Position numbers and translations under genes: made by a program | The notes under the pieces: model-generated | The model's database searches: none | What the model was told of the DNA's origin: nothing | The model's input: the letters and a program-made list of their open reading frames with translations, nothing else | Shown here: piece after piece, positions 8,235 to 17,753 of the stretch | How the letters are laid out: each line of letters begins with the position of its first letter | Numbering within the stretch: the stretch's first letter is position 1 | NCBI GenBank assembly: GCA_029821755.1 | Contig: JALGSV010000004.1 | Location: 248,001-312,000 of the forward strand | Direction: 5' to 3' | Source: Candidatus Zipacnadum vermilionense | GTDB lineage: Bacteria > Armatimonadota > Zipacnadia > Zipacnadales > Zipacnadaceae | DNA length: 64,000 nt

Positions 8235-8250
8235 CAGGCCTCCAAGCCTG
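8235..8250. repeat. Short hairpin relic of the GGGCTTC repeat family
   Basis: CAGGC and GCCTG flank a TCCAA loop directly after the stop of the preceding gene. A similar degenerate copy is at 10273-10303, reading GGTAGCGCGGGCTTCGC. Confidence 0.4.
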
Positions 8251-8345
8251 TGCTGCCGGCACGCGCCCGTTCGCTTCCGGACCGCAACCCGAGGCAAGCC
8301 CGCCCCGCGCCCCGGGTGGCTTCCGTGGCCGCCTCTGAGGTACGC

Positions 8346-10265
8346 ATGGCTCTCTCCGCAAGACAGTCCGGCGCCGTTTCCCACCGCCTCACCGCCTGGG
8401 GGCCGATGGTGGGGTTGGTGGTTAGTGCTCTCCTCGTGGTCGTGGCCGCGTTTGGCTCCACCCGGTTCAAGTTCTATAGCGGCTTCACCGACCACTTCAA
8501 CACCATCGGCGCTACCTTTTTCTTCTTCCTGGTGTGCTGGCCGCTGATGGCAATCATCTACCGCGTGGCGCGGCGCCGCCTCTCCGCCGCCGACCGGGCG
8601 CTGATCTACCTGTGCCTGATGATGGCTACCGTGGTACCCACCATGGGCACCTGCGGCTATCTGCTGCCGCTCATCTCCGGCGTGTCCTATTACGCCACCG
8701 GGGAGAACGGCTGGCGGGCGCTGCTGGTCGAGCACCTCCCACCCTTCCTGATCACCTCGCCGGGCCAGGCCAGCGCCTGGTTCTACGAGGGCCTCCCCCC
8801 GGGCCTGGCCCCGCCCTACCACATCTGGTATACGCCGCTGCTGTTCTGGGGGAGCTTCTTCCTGGTGCTGGCGGTGGTGAGTCTCGCGGCGATGATCCTG
8901 ATGCGGCGGCAGTGGGAGGACCACGAACACTTAGCCTACCCGTTGACCGCCCTGCCGCTGGAGCTGATCGGGGCCGCCCCGCCCCGTCGCTCGCCTTTGT
9001 GGGTCAACCGCCTGTTCTGGATGGGCTTTGTCCTGGCCCTGGGGATCACGTTCTACAACGCCGCGGCCCTGCTCATCAACGGCCTGTTTATGGTCTCCTT
9101 GCGCCCGGCCACCTTCAGCACCTGGTTCTCCCTCTTCCGTCGCACCGTAGGCGTATCCGTCCTGTTCGATCCCCTCGTCATTGGCCTGAGCTACCTGGTG
9201 ACGGTTGACGTGTTGTTGGGGGTGATCGTCTTCTACTGGCTGACTACCGTCCAGGTGGGCATCCTGAACCTCCTCGGCGTGGATCGGGCTACGGGCATGC
9301 CCCACGCCGCCGGCGGCGGGTTGATGGCCCTGCAGCAGAGTGGGGCCCTGCTGTTCATGACCGGCCTAGCGCTCTGGAACGCGCGGGCGCATCTGGCGGC
9401 CCTGTGGCGAGGCCAGGCTGACGACCGGCGGGAGATCGCCCCTTACCGCCTGTGCCTCTTCCTCTTCCTGGCCGGGAGCGGGGTGCTATGGTACATGCTG
9501 ACCATCACCGGTCTCTCGGCCGCACTGGCCGCCTTTGTACTGCTCGTGGCGCTGAGCTTCTTCCTGGGGACCACCTACCTACTCGCGCAGACGGGAATCG
9601 GCCGCCTGCGCGCCCCCCACAGCACCGCCGGGTTGGTAGGAGAGCTTTTCGGCACCGCCCGTATGACTCCACCCCAGCTTGCCGCGCTGGGGCTGACCTT
9701 CATCTGGGGCGGGGACATCCAGCTCTTCACCATGGGCACGGCGGCAATGGGCCTGCAGGCGGTACACCGCGCCCGGCCCGACCGCCCCCGGTGGGCCTTC
9801 CCCACGGCGATGGCGGCGGCAGCGCTGGCGTTACTGACGGCCTTCGCGGCGTACCTGACCTTCGGGTACAAGTACGGGGCGCACGGAGGGTTCGGCTGGT
9901 ACTTTGAGGCCTCACCGGTCTACCACTGGGGTTGGATCGAGCAGCAGATACGGGGCGGATCGCAGCCGTCCTGGTCGGCGTGGGCGCTGATGGCGCTGGG
10001 CGGGGGCGCGACCTTCCTCGTGGACTTGCTGCACCGCCAGTACTCCTGGTGGCCGCTGCACCCGGCGGGGCTGGCGATTGCGCAGATCAATACGGTGGTA
10101 ATCGACTGGTTTTCGATCTTCCTGGCATGGCTGCTGAAAGTGGTGATCTTGCGCTACGGCGGGGCGGGCGCCTTCCGCCAGAGCCTCCCCTTCTTCCTGG
10201 GGATGGTAGCGGGGAGTTGTGCGGGGATCAGCCTGAGCTTCGTGGTGAACATGCTGACGGCGTGA
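8346..10265 (+). CDS. Large polytopic membrane protein (DUF6785/DUF6784-like)
   Basis: A 639-residue integral membrane protein with roughly 13-15 hydrophobic helices, beginning at residues 20-45 (MVGLVVSALLVVVAAFG). Conserved-looking loops include MGTCGYLLPLISG, STWFSLFRRTVG and KYGAHGGFGWYF. The overall pattern resembles uncharacterised families annotated DUF6785/DUF6784, abundant in environmental bacteria. The start at 8346 has GAGG just upstream; an earlier in-frame ATG at 8250 falls within repeat DNA. It closes a run with two UroD-like genes. Transport of a methylated or sugar-linked substrate is an inference from that context only. Confidence 0.75.
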   Translation: MALSARQSGAVSHRLTAWGPMVGLVVSALLVVVAAFGSTRFKFYSGFTDHFNTIGATFFFFLVCWPLMAIIYRVARRRLSAADRALIYLCLMMATVVPTMGTCGYLLPLISGVSYYATGENGWRALLVEHLPPFLITSPGQASAWFYEGLPPGLAPPYHIWYTPLLFWGSFFLVLAVVSLAAMILMRRQWEDHEHLAYPLTALPLELIGAAPPRRSPLWVNRLFWMGFVLALGITFYNAAALLINGLFMVSLRPATFSTWFSLFRRTVGVSVLFDPLVIGLSYLVTVDVLLGVIVFYWLTTVQVGILNLLGVDRATGMPHAAGGGLMALQQSGALLFMTGLALWNARAHLAALWRGQADDRREIAPYRLCLFLFLAGSGVLWYMLTITGLSAALAAFVLLVALSFFLGTTYLLAQTGIGRLRAPHSTAGLVGELFGTARMTPPQLAALGLTFIWGGDIQLFTMGTAAMGLQAVHRARPDRPRWAFPTAMAAAALALLTAFAAYLTFGYKYGAHGGFGWYFEASPVYHWGWIEQQIRGGSQPSWSAWALMALGGGATFLVDLLHRQYSWWPLHPAGLAIAQINTVVIDWFSIFLAWLLKVVILRYGGAGAFRQSLPFFLGMVAGSCAGISLSFVVNMLTA

Positions 10266-10328
10266 GGGCGGTGGGTAGCGCGGGCTTCGCGGCTTGTGGC
10301 GCCGGGGAACGGACGAAACCGCCCCGCC

Positions 10329-11372
10329 CTACCTGTGCCTGTTTCCCGGCCCCTTCCCCACCGTCCGCCCCATCTCGTGTATCCTTCCGCTCAGGCACAG
10401 ACGGCAAGCTTCGGCCGTCTCGTTGACACAGTCTTTCTCCGGGTAGATCTCATACAGGGCCCGGTACTTCACTGGGGTCAGGTTGGGCATGACCACGTTC
10501 GCCCCGCGCGCCAGACCCAGCTCCCGCCCCGTCGCCTTGTTCAGCGTCGCCAGGGCCGTAGTGGTGGGGAGGTTGGCTTGCGGGCAGACGATCCGCGCGA
10601 GGGCCACGACCCTGTAGGTCATGTCCTCGGTGTTGGGGGCCTGCTCCCCTGCGGGTAGCGCTGGCTGCCCAGCTTGTGCCTTCCCTGCTCCCAGCGGCGT
10701 CTCCGGGTGCGCTATCCACGGCCCCACTCCGATCATGTCCAGATCCAACTCCCCGAACAGGGCCAGGTCGTTCGCCAGACTCGCATACGTCTGCCCCGGT
10801 AGGCCGATCATCACCCCGCCGCCGATCTCGTACCCCATCTCCCGCAGCCGCCGCAGCAGGGCAAGGCGGTCGGACCGCTCCTGGCCCGCCCGGAGCGGAT
10901 GGATGCGCTCATACAGCTTCCGGTCGGAGGTCTCAAAGCGTAGCAAGTACCGGTCGGCCCCGGCCTCCCGCCACGCGAGCAGGTCCTCCTCCGGCCGCTC
11001 CCCCAGGCTCAGCGTCACCGCCAGCGGCGTCTCGGCCTTCAGGCGCTGGATCACCTCCGCCAGGGGCTCCCGCCGGAGGCCATAGTCCTCCCCCGCCTGC
11101 AGCACCACCGTCCCGTAGCCGTACTCCACCGCCTGCCGCGCGCATTCCAGCACCTCGGGCCAGCTCATCCGATACCGCGTGATCTTCCGCTCCCGGCGGA
11201 GCCCGCAGTACCCGCACGACCGCACGCAGAAGTTGGAGATCTCTAGCAGCCCGCGCAAGTGAATCTCGTCGCCGACGTTCTGGGCCCGCACGCGGTCGGT
11301 CTCCGCCCAGAGCTCTTCCAGGCGAGCGGGGGAGGTTTCGCGGAGCCAGGTTTCGAGGTCGGTGAGGGTCAT
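10329..11372 (-). CDS. hydE: [FeFe]-hydrogenase maturation radical SAM enzyme HydE
   Basis: A 347-residue radical SAM protein. The cluster motif CVRSCGYC gives CX3CX2C at residues 49, 53 and 56. LRGLLEISNFC, VLQAGEDYG, GGGVMIGLPGQT and MPNLTP are HydE/BioB-family landmarks. HydE acts with HydG and HydF to build the diiron subcluster of [FeFe]-hydrogenase. It starts 40 bases after hydF, at an ATG preferred over an upstream TTG; the ribosome site is weak. The second cluster of some HydE proteins is represented by ETAEACRLCLSGR near the C terminus. No hydrogenase large subunit is in the window, so the target enzyme lies elsewhere. PylB is a related alternative but the hydF linkage settles it. 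Confidence 0.92.
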   Translation of the reverse strand: MTLTDLETWLRETSPARLEELWAETDRVRAQNVGDEIHLRGLLEISNFCVRSCGYCGLRRERKITRYRMSWPEVLECARQAVEYGYGTVVLQAGEDYGLRREPLAEVIQRLKAETPLAVTLSLGERPEEDLLAWREAGADRYLLRFETSDRKLYERIHPLRAGQERSDRLALLRRLREMGYEIGGGVMIGLPGQTYASLANDLALFGELDLDMIGVGPWIAHPETPLGAGKAQAGQPALPAGEQAPNTEDMTYRVVALARIVCPQANLPTTTALATLNKATGRELGLARGANVVMPNLTPVKYRALYEIYPEKDCVNETAEACRLCLSGRIHEMGRTVGKGPGNRHR

Positions 11373-11411
11373 AATCGCTGGCGGGCGTTGCCGCGCACGC
11401 AATATTCGCCC

Positions 11412-12665
11412 CTACGTGAGGCGCGTGGTCAAGCGAGTCTGCGCCTCCCGCCACACCTCCAGCGCCGCCGGGAAGGGCTCCAGCACCCTTTCCATTATCC
11501 CCAGCGAGTAGGCGATCACCACGCCGTAGTTCGTGATCGGCACGCCCGCTTGTCTGCACTTGAGCAGTCGCGTCAGCATCTCCCGGCGATTCCACATGCA
11601 CGCCCCGCAGTGGATCACCAGCTTGTACCGGAAGAGATCTGCTGGGAAATCGTGGCCCTGAACGGTATCGAACTCCAGCTTGCCGCCCACGTACTGCTGC
11701 AGCCAGCGCGGAATCTTCACCCGGCCGATATCGTCAGCGATGGGGTGATGCGAGCAGGCCTCGGCGACCAGGACGCGGTCACCGGACTTCAAGGTCTCCA
11801 CAGCGAGAGCGCCGCGGACCTGCTCCGGCAAGTCACCTCGGAAGCGAGCAAAGATGATGGAGAAGGAGGTCAAAGGGATTTCCGGCGGTGTGTCGGCAGC
11901 CACCTTCAGGAAGACCTGGGAGTCGGTGACCACCAGTTTCGGCGGCCGGTTCAGGCGCCCCAAGGCGGCGCGCAGCTCCCGCTCCTTGACGATCAGGCAG
12001 TACGAATCGTTGTCCAGCAGGTCGCGGATGGAGTTCACCTGCGGCAGAATCAGTCGGCCCTTGGGAGCTTCCTTGTCCACCGGCACGACCAGCACCGCCA
12101 TCTCCCCCGGCCCCACAAGGTCGGCGAGGATCGTCGGGTTGCTGATGAGATCCTCCGGCGCGGCGTCCAGGAAAGCTTGCCGCAAGTCCAGGATTCCCTG
12201 CCCGAGGGTGGCGGCGGTCCGCACCACCGGCATCTTCTCCGCCGCGAAACGGTCCAGCAGGTCCGGGCGCGGCGAGCCGAGGTCCACCTTGTTGAAGACG
12301 ACAATGGCGGGGATCTCCCGCCCCCGCAGCTCGGCCAGCATCTGCTCCTCGAACTCGCCCCACTCACCCGGCTCGGTGATGATGACGCCGATATCGGTGC
12401 GGTCAAAGACCTGCCGCGTCTTGGCCACCCGCAACTCGCCGAGCGCGCCGACATCATCAATCCCGGCGGTATCAATGAACAGCACCGGCCCCAGCGGCAA
12501 GAGTTCCATCGGCTTCTCCACCGGGTCGGTAGTGGTCCCGGCGAACTCGGAGACGATCGAGACCTGCTGGCGGGTCATGGCGTTGAGCAAGGAGGACTTG
12601 CCCACGTTGCGTCGACCAAACAGGCCGATATGTAATCGAAAGCCCTTAGGTGTCTTCTGTGGCAT
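11412..12665 (-). CDS. hydF: [FeFe]-hydrogenase maturation GTPase/scaffold HydF
   Basis: A 417-residue protein. The N-terminal GTPase has a P-loop GRRNVGKSS (17-25), the switch TTTDPVEKP and DTAGIDDVG. A dimerisation domain follows. The C-terminal cluster-binding domain has ACSHHP and HCGACMWNR, giving the three cysteines that hold the [4Fe-4S] scaffold cluster. HydF receives the diiron precursor from HydE/HydG and delivers it to apo-hydrogenase. It lies between a UroD-like gene (16 bases upstream) and hydE, in one minus-strand unit with hydG. Confidence 0.95.
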   Translation of the reverse strand: MPQKTPKGFRLHIGLFGRRNVGKSSLLNAMTRQQVSIVSEFAGTTTDPVEKPMELLPLGPVLFIDTAGIDDVGALGELRVAKTRQVFDRTDIGVIITEPGEWGEFEEQMLAELRGREIPAIVVFNKVDLGSPRPDLLDRFAAEKMPVVRTAATLGQGILDLRQAFLDAAPEDLISNPTILADLVGPGEMAVLVVPVDKEAPKGRLILPQVNSIRDLLDNDSYCLIVKERELRAALGRLNRPPKLVVTDSQVFLKVAADTPPEIPLTSFSIIFARFRGDLPEQVRGALAVETLKSGDRVLVAEACSHHPIADDIGRVKIPRWLQQYVGGKLEFDTVQGHDFPADLFRYKLVIHCGACMWNRREMLTRLLKCRQAGVPITNYGVVIAYSLGIMERVLEPFPAALEVWREAQTRLTTRLT

Positions 12666-12680
12666 GGTCTACTCCGAAGG

Positions 12681-13811
12681 TCAGTGTGGTCCCGGCTTGG
12701 CCGGCGGGGACGCGTCCCCCAGCTCAGCGAGGCGTCTGGTCGTCAACTCGACCAGTTCGTCCTGCATGCGCCGGGACGCCTCGTCGCCGGCAGTGTTTAT
12801 GATCATGGACAGGCCCCGCGAGTCGAGGTGAGTCACGAAACACTCCACCTCCCAGGCCTCCACACAACTGATGAAGAGACACTTACCGGCCGCCTGGATC
12901 TGCTGCATCTCGGGCAGCAACTCCGTGAACCGCGGACTATTGGGATCGTGCCCGAACTGAATAAGCTGTATCTCCTCCAGGGTGAGCAGGCTGTCCAGGT
13001 GGTGCCGGCAGCCATCGTGCCAATGTAGGACCGTGCGCTCAGTATGCCCCGCCATCTCCTGAATCGCCGGCAGAAACACCTCCCGGTACATCGCCGGGGA
13101 GAAATTGATGGCCATGTCGTCCTGCACCGTCCCCAACGGCCGATCGCTCCAGCAGGGCATCCAGTTCGCCATTCCATCGTTCGCGGCGGTGATGGGGGGG
13201 CGCACCAGGTCGAGGGCTCGGTTACACTCGCGGGCCAGACGCAGGGCGAAATCCCGCATTCGCTCCGGATGCTCAATCGTCTCCAGTAGGAAGTTGCCGG
13301 TGCCCATCACAGCGGAGAGCCAGTCGGTGGGCCCGCCGAAGTCCGTCGTGCCCAGCTGCATCTGTCCGGCGCACCGGGCCGAGAAGTAGGCGACTGTCTC
13401 CAGGTGCGCCTTCCAGTAGGGGTTGTCCTCGTCGAAATGAACGCGGTCGGCCTCGTCTAGGCTGGCGATCAGCGGCTCGTGCCATACGGTATCGCGCCCG
13501 AATACCGGCTGCGCCCCACAGAAACCAATGAACACGTTGGGGCCGTAAGAGGGGATGCAGTACTGGAACAAGTCGGCGTGCCAGTGCCAGTTACTGCGCT
13601 GCCAGGTCTTGAGCGCGAAGAGCTTGTCCGGGTTAAGGTACTTCTCGGCAGAAGCCTCGACCATCCAGGGCTCAGGGGCCGAGCGCTCTGCAGTCGGGTT
13701 CTGGACGTGCGCGAGAAGGCACCCGTCCTCAACCTGCTTGGACCAGTTGGCCAGGTAGCGCCGGCGCAGTTGGGGCCACTCGGGTATCTGCTGGTAAACG
13801 TACTCCTGCAT
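12681..13811 (-). CDS. UroD-family protein embedded in the hyd operon
   Basis: A 376-residue UroD-fold protein, recognisable from its architecture (C-terminal QLIQFGHDPNSPRF and CLFISCVEAWEVE). The metal-site region is HWHDGCRHH rather than HxCG. The ATG at 13811 shares its A with the TAA of the aspartase remnant (TAATG), so translation may be coupled to a dead gene. AAGAGG lies upstream. It precedes hydF by 16 bases. I know of no established role for UroD-like proteins in H-cluster assembly. The placement may be accidental or may link a corrinoid or sugar pathway to hydrogenase expression. Confidence 0.75.
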   Translation of the reverse strand: MQEYVYQQIPEWPQLRRRYLANWSKQVEDGCLLAHVQNPTAERSAPEPWMVEASAEKYLNPDKLFALKTWQRSNWHWHADLFQYCIPSYGPNVFIGFCGAQPVFGRDTVWHEPLIASLDEADRVHFDEDNPYWKAHLETVAYFSARCAGQMQLGTTDFGGPTDWLSAVMGTGNFLLETIEHPERMRDFALRLARECNRALDLVRPPITAANDGMANWMPCWSDRPLGTVQDDMAINFSPAMYREVFLPAIQEMAGHTERTVLHWHDGCRHHLDSLLTLEEIQLIQFGHDPNSPRFTELLPEMQQIQAAGKCLFISCVEAWEVECFVTHLDSRGLSMIINTAGDEASRRMQDELVELTTRRLAELGDASPPAKPGPH

Positions 13812-14044
13812 TACGCCTCTTCGTGGTGAGGAATCTCTGCCATCCCCAGCCGCGTCACGATCTTCGGACTCATCAACTCCCCGAATGGCCCCGCGGTCAG
13901 CAGCGCCTCCTCGATCGCCATTTCTCGCACCGTCCGCCCGGCCAACGGGAAATTCTCCCGCGCCCGCGCCGTATGGATGCGCTACAGGGCCTCGGCGGGG
14001 AGGGAGAGGGAACCGAGAAGGTCGTGTTCGTCTCTGTACGGCAT
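13811..14044 (-). pseudogene. aspA: Aspartate ammonia-lyase remnant (ends joined, middle lost, one stop)
   Basis: A 78-codon frame reading RDEHDLLGSLSLPAEAL, stop, IHTARARENFPLAGRTV and then REMAIEEALLT to the end. The first half matches the N terminus of aspartase/fumarase-class lyases (DLLG-VPA-A-YGIHT-RA-ENFP). The second half matches their C terminus (GK-VRE--LE-GLLT). About 390 central residues, including all catalytic ones, are missing. A TAG at codon 21 stands where a tyrosine TAC is expected. Frame is otherwise kept, and the element abuts the neighbours exactly (the 1179-aa gene's stop ends at 14045; the UroD ATG overlaps the TAA). Aspartase genes occur beside hydE/F/G in several anaerobes, so this looks like a relic in its ancestral place. 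Confidence 0.75.
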
Positions 14045-17000
14045 TTACCTTAGGACGACTATCTCCCCTCCCGCCGGCACCTCCACTACCTTGTCCCCTA
14101 TCGCCAACCCCGGCAGCGTCATCCGCTGCGTCAGCTTCACCCGCAGGGGCTTGTCCGTCGGGTTGTTGACCGCGCAATAGTAGGTGTCCGGCTGGTCCGT
14201 GAGCTTGGTGAAGGTGATGAAGACGTCTGGATTGTCCGCCACTACCGGATGCCCCATGAGCACGTCTTGCCCCTCGCCGAGCTCAGTGTTGAGGCGCACA
14301 TACGCCACGTCCTCGATGCTGCCGATCGGGCGGTACTTGCCCCGGGCGGCGTCCCACAGACCCGCGTCCCAGCGGCTGTTGAGGCCGTAGAGGCGCAACC
14401 CCAGGACCACGTGCAGCTTCGGCCCGGCGGGGGGAGGAATGGACAGACTAACCACTCCGTTGTCGGCCTGCAGGTCGAGGAGGCCGCGCGTGGAGAGGAC
14501 CTTGCCTTGCTTGAGCGTCAAGTCGTACCCCGGCTGGCCGCCCTCGCCCAGCCCCAGGTATTTTCGGATCTCCTCGTAGCGCTGCAGGCTGTTGTTGTCG
14601 GCGGTGCGGCCGGAGAGGGTCAGGAACTCATAGCTGTAGGTATCGCCCTGCTTCACCTGCTTACCGGCCAGGTCCGCGAACAATTTGGTGCTGTCGTCGT
14701 CGTGGCGGAAGATGAGCGGAGCGCCGAGGTTGTAGACGACCCCCGATCCCACCGGCTGTAGACCGAACATGGCCATGAAGCCGTCGCGCTCGATGGTGTA
14801 GGGGCCGATCAAACTGGTCTCGCCGTCCAGGATGAAGCCCTGGAGGTACTCCGCAGCGACGGTGACACCCTCTTGCGTGTGCGCTACCGCCTGGATGACC
14901 TGCTGGTTGGGCACCTTGTACATGTCCCACGGCGTCCAACTGTTCATCACCATCAGGCTCTGCACCGTCTGGTCCTGCTTGAAAGTGATCTTCCCGGTGA
15001 ACAGCGACGGCGCCACCCAGGCCTTGTCGGGCTTGGCGGGCTCCTCCGGCAGCGGCCAGTAGTTGAACCCGACGCGGTAGGTGATGTTGTGCTGCTCGAA
15101 GGTCATCAGGTCGGTGTCGATTAGCGGTCCGTAGGTACCCCAAACCATCCAGATCTTCTCGCTCGCCGGGTACTTCTTGTAAGACTCCTCCCAGAAGTGG
15201 CGAGCGTCCTCCGAGATGAACCACTGGTAGGCCCGGTGGTTGAAGTACCGGTCCCCTTCCGTACCCTTATCGCTCACCAACAACGGATGGAACTTGAAGG
15301 GCACGCCCAGGTTGCCGTTGGTGTCGATGCCCTTACCCGCGTAGTTCGGCCCCAGCTCGACCGAGGCGCCGAAAGCGTACGGCCCGTGGTAGAGGTAGCC
15401 ATTCTCCCGATCGCTGCACCAGAAATGGTAGTTGAGCTGGTTGCGGTCGAACTGCTCGCCGCTGATCGCTTGGCGCCCCTGGGTATCGGTGACCTCCAGG
15501 ACCAGATTCTTCTGCTGGTTGTGCGAGAACTCGAAGATGCGCAGGAAATCCTTCTCCCCGCCCAGCACGAACCGGCGGAAGAGCCTCGGACCGTCCCAGA
15601 TCTTGATCTCGGCCAGGCCCACCTCGCTGGTCACATGACACCGCACCCGCCAGCGGTAGTTGGAGGTGATGAAGTTCTCGCCCACACCGGTGGCGTCGCG
15701 GTTGGTGCAGTCCCAGTCCTTGATGACCGGCCCCTGCGAGAGGTACGCTCTCGGCTGCACCAAGTAGCTGTACCACAGTGCCGACATGACGTTCTCCAGC
15801 TTGTCCGTCCGCGCACAGGTGAGGAAGTGCCCGCCCGCCACCGCTTGCCGCAGCTCCTCCGGCGTAGCCACCAGGTCCACGCTTATTGGCACCGGATTGC
15901 AGCCCTGGTCGCTATTCTCCAGGAAGCCACGTAGATTGTCGGCGAGGCCCTCCTGCTGCTGGCCGTTACGGTAGTAGGTCACCCCCATGCTGTTGTACAA
16001 CCGTAGGTCCCAGTAGGGGGCGGAGTCGGCGTGGGACTTGAAGTTGAAGTAGCCGAGCGCGTTCTGGCCCTGGGCAAAGGAGATCATGAAGCCGATGTGT
16101 GGAATGCCGCTGGAGTCCGGTCGCGCCGATACGTCAAACTGCTTGCCGTCCGCCGTCAAATACATCGGCGCCGGCCAGATCAGCTTCTCTCCGAAGAAGA
16201 ACTGGGAATGACCGCGGTTGTCATCGATATGCAGGCCGGGAATGGCCCGGAATTCGGCTGTGGTTCCCGCCGCGCAAGCCTTCTTCAGTTCCTCCAGCTT
16301 GCCCGCGTTCATGGCCGTGAAGTTCTCCAAGAACACTAGGTAATCCAGCCCCGCCTGCTCCGCTGCACGGATCATCTCCGCCGGGCTGGACTCACTCGCC
16401 GAGGAGAGGCTGCTGCGCGCCCCGATCAGACCGCGCCAGGAGGGCACCTCGCCCTGCATGCGACTGAGCAGTTGCTCCCCGGTCGTGCCCTCCGCTTTGG
16501 CTCGTGCCTCGAGAGCCGCCATGTCCACCTGCGCCGCCGGTTGCTCGGCCGGGAACAGCAGCTCCTGTGGGGTCATCACGTGGGTCGCCGGGCGGAACTC
16601 CACCAACCGGCTCCCGTCCTGCACATACCCGCCCACGGTCCCGCTCGCCAGGCTGGGCTCGGCCAGCCAGCGGAAAGTGTTCTCGAACAGCATGAAGAGG
16701 TCGTTGGGGATGTTGTTGATCCCCTGGCCCTCCATCATCACGCCGTCTAGCCCGCGGCTGGAACCGCCCATCAAGTGGAAGGTCCCGTTCATCGCCATGA
16801 AGGCCATGCGCCCCTGGCGTATCTCCCGCACCGCGAGAATCGGTGGCGCCGAGTCGTAGCCCTTCTCCACTACCACGTCCTCCGGGTAGCCGAAGTGGCT
16901 CCCCAGCAGGTTCAGTTCCTGGGGGCCCTGGCTACGCGCCGTCGGCGCGCCGCTGACCACGACCTGCCAGTTCTCGTCGCCCCGGATCGGCGTCGTGGAG

Positions 17001-17584
17001 GGCACCTTCCGCCCCGATTCGTCCACCGGATACCAGATTCCCCTCAGCCCCTCGGTGATCGGGTGCTGAGCGAAGTTGGTGGTGTAAGCGTACTTGTTCC
17101 GCGGCCAAATCCCCGCGGTCACCAGACCGGTGTCGGTGATCCACTGCTCAAAGAGGTATTGCATCCCGTAGCGCGGGAAGAGGCTCTTCTGCGTTGCCTG
17201 CAGAAGCGGCACTGAATCCCCCCACAGGTCCAGATTGGGGATGATCCACACGCTACCGCCGGCTTCGATGTACTGGTCGATCAAGTCCAGCGTCTGCTCT
17301 AACTGCGCCTCCACCCCAGTGGAGTTGTACAGAACAAGGTCCTGGAAGACGACCACGTTGTACTTCTTCATCCGCGCCAGGTCCAGCCGATACGACTCGA
17401 GGTAGTCCATCTGGAAACCGTCGCGGGCAAAGCGCTGGAAGGAGGGAAAATCCGTGGACTCCCACCCGCGGTGAGTCAGAGGCACCCACAGCACAGAGGG
17501 CTTCCTTTGGTCCTGGGCGAGGGCAGGGATGGCCAGAGCAACTGCCATAAGCGCAAGCAATAGGCACGCCAGGTAGTGCTTCAT
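14045..17584 (-). CDS. Large secreted protein with GATase-like and PHP-like regions
   Basis: A 1179-residue exported protein with signal peptide LACLLLALMAVALAIPALA. Residues about 28-330 resemble the ThuA/type-1 glutamine-amidotransferase-like fold (VLWVPLTHRGWES, GGSVWIIPNLDLWGD, GRMAFMAMNGTFH). Residues about 390-620 resemble a PHP or amidohydrolase-like region, with AAEQAGLDYLVFLEN and the histidine-bearing IPGLHIDDNRGHSQFFF. The rest is probably beta-rich carbohydrate-associated sequence. The ATG at 17584 has GGAAG upstream. It lies between hydG and the aspartase remnant on the same strand, with no spacer before the latter. Specific activity unknown; polysaccharide handling is an inference from the other secreted proteins here. 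Confidence 0.7.
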   Translation of the reverse strand: MKHYLACLLLALMAVALAIPALAQDQRKPSVLWVPLTHRGWESTDFPSFQRFARDGFQMDYLESYRLDLARMKKYNVVVFQDLVLYNSTGVEAQLEQTLDLIDQYIEAGGSVWIIPNLDLWGDSVPLLQATQKSLFPRYGMQYLFEQWITDTGLVTAGIWPRNKYAYTTNFAQHPITEGLRGIWYPVDESGRKVPSTTPIRGDENWQVVVSGAPTARSQGPQELNLLGSHFGYPEDVVVEKGYDSAPPILAVREIRQGRMAFMAMNGTFHLMGGSSRGLDGVMMEGQGINNIPNDLFMLFENTFRWLAEPSLASGTVGGYVQDGSRLVEFRPATHVMTPQELLFPAEQPAAQVDMAALEARAKAEGTTGEQLLSRMQGEVPSWRGLIGARSSLSSASESSPAEMIRAAEQAGLDYLVFLENFTAMNAGKLEELKKACAAGTTAEFRAIPGLHIDDNRGHSQFFFGEKLIWPAPMYLTADGKQFDVSARPDSSGIPHIGFMISFAQGQNALGYFNFKSHADSAPYWDLRLYNSMGVTYYRNGQQQEGLADNLRGFLENSDQGCNPVPISVDLVATPEELRQAVAGGHFLTCARTDKLENVMSALWYSYLVQPRAYLSQGPVIKDWDCTNRDATGVGENFITSNYRWRVRCHVTSEVGLAEIKIWDGPRLFRRFVLGGEKDFLRIFEFSHNQQKNLVLEVTDTQGRQAISGEQFDRNQLNYHFWCSDRENGYLYHGPYAFGASVELGPNYAGKGIDTNGNLGVPFKFHPLLVSDKGTEGDRYFNHRAYQWFISEDARHFWEESYKKYPASEKIWMVWGTYGPLIDTDLMTFEQHNITYRVGFNYWPLPEEPAKPDKAWVAPSLFTGKITFKQDQTVQSLMVMNSWTPWDMYKVPNQQVIQAVAHTQEGVTVAAEYLQGFILDGETSLIGPYTIERDGFMAMFGLQPVGSGVVYNLGAPLIFRHDDDSTKLFADLAGKQVKQGDTYSYEFLTLSGRTADNNSLQRYEEIRKYLGLGEGGQPGYDLTLKQGKVLSTRGLLDLQADNGVVSLSIPPPAGPKLHVVLGLRLYGLNSRWDAGLWDAARGKYRPIGSIEDVAYVRLNTELGEGQDVLMGHPVVADNPDVFITFTKLTDQPDTYYCAVNNPTDKPLRVKLTQRMTLPGLAIGDKVVEVPAGGEIVVLR

Positions 17585-17637
17585 CAGTTAATCTTCCAAT
17601 GAGTGTCCGTACTGCGACCTGAGTCGGGTGCCGACGG

Positions 17638-17745
17638 GGAGGCCGGCCCGTGGGCCTCATATTGTCGCTGACCGTGACCGTAGCCTGGCGGGCCGGCCTC
17701 CTCGCAAACCGCGTTCCGCGGCCCGCGACTCGACACGGCCCCTCC
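17638..17745. repeat. Palindromic intergenic element, copy B
   Basis: GGAGGCCGGCCCG (17638-17650) pairs perfectly with CGGGCCGGCCTCC (17689-17701). The right end is CGGCCCCTCC (17736-17745), as in copies A, C and D. The left GGAGGGGCCG end is missing, so this copy is partial. It sits between hydG and the 1179-aa gene, inside the putative hyd unit. Confidence 0.6.
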
Positions 17746-17753
17746 GTGAAACC

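Noticed and set aside
11259-12635. A 458-residue plus-strand frame opposite hydF
   Set aside because: HydF motifs on the minus strand are decisive; the plus frame is an artefact of codon bias.
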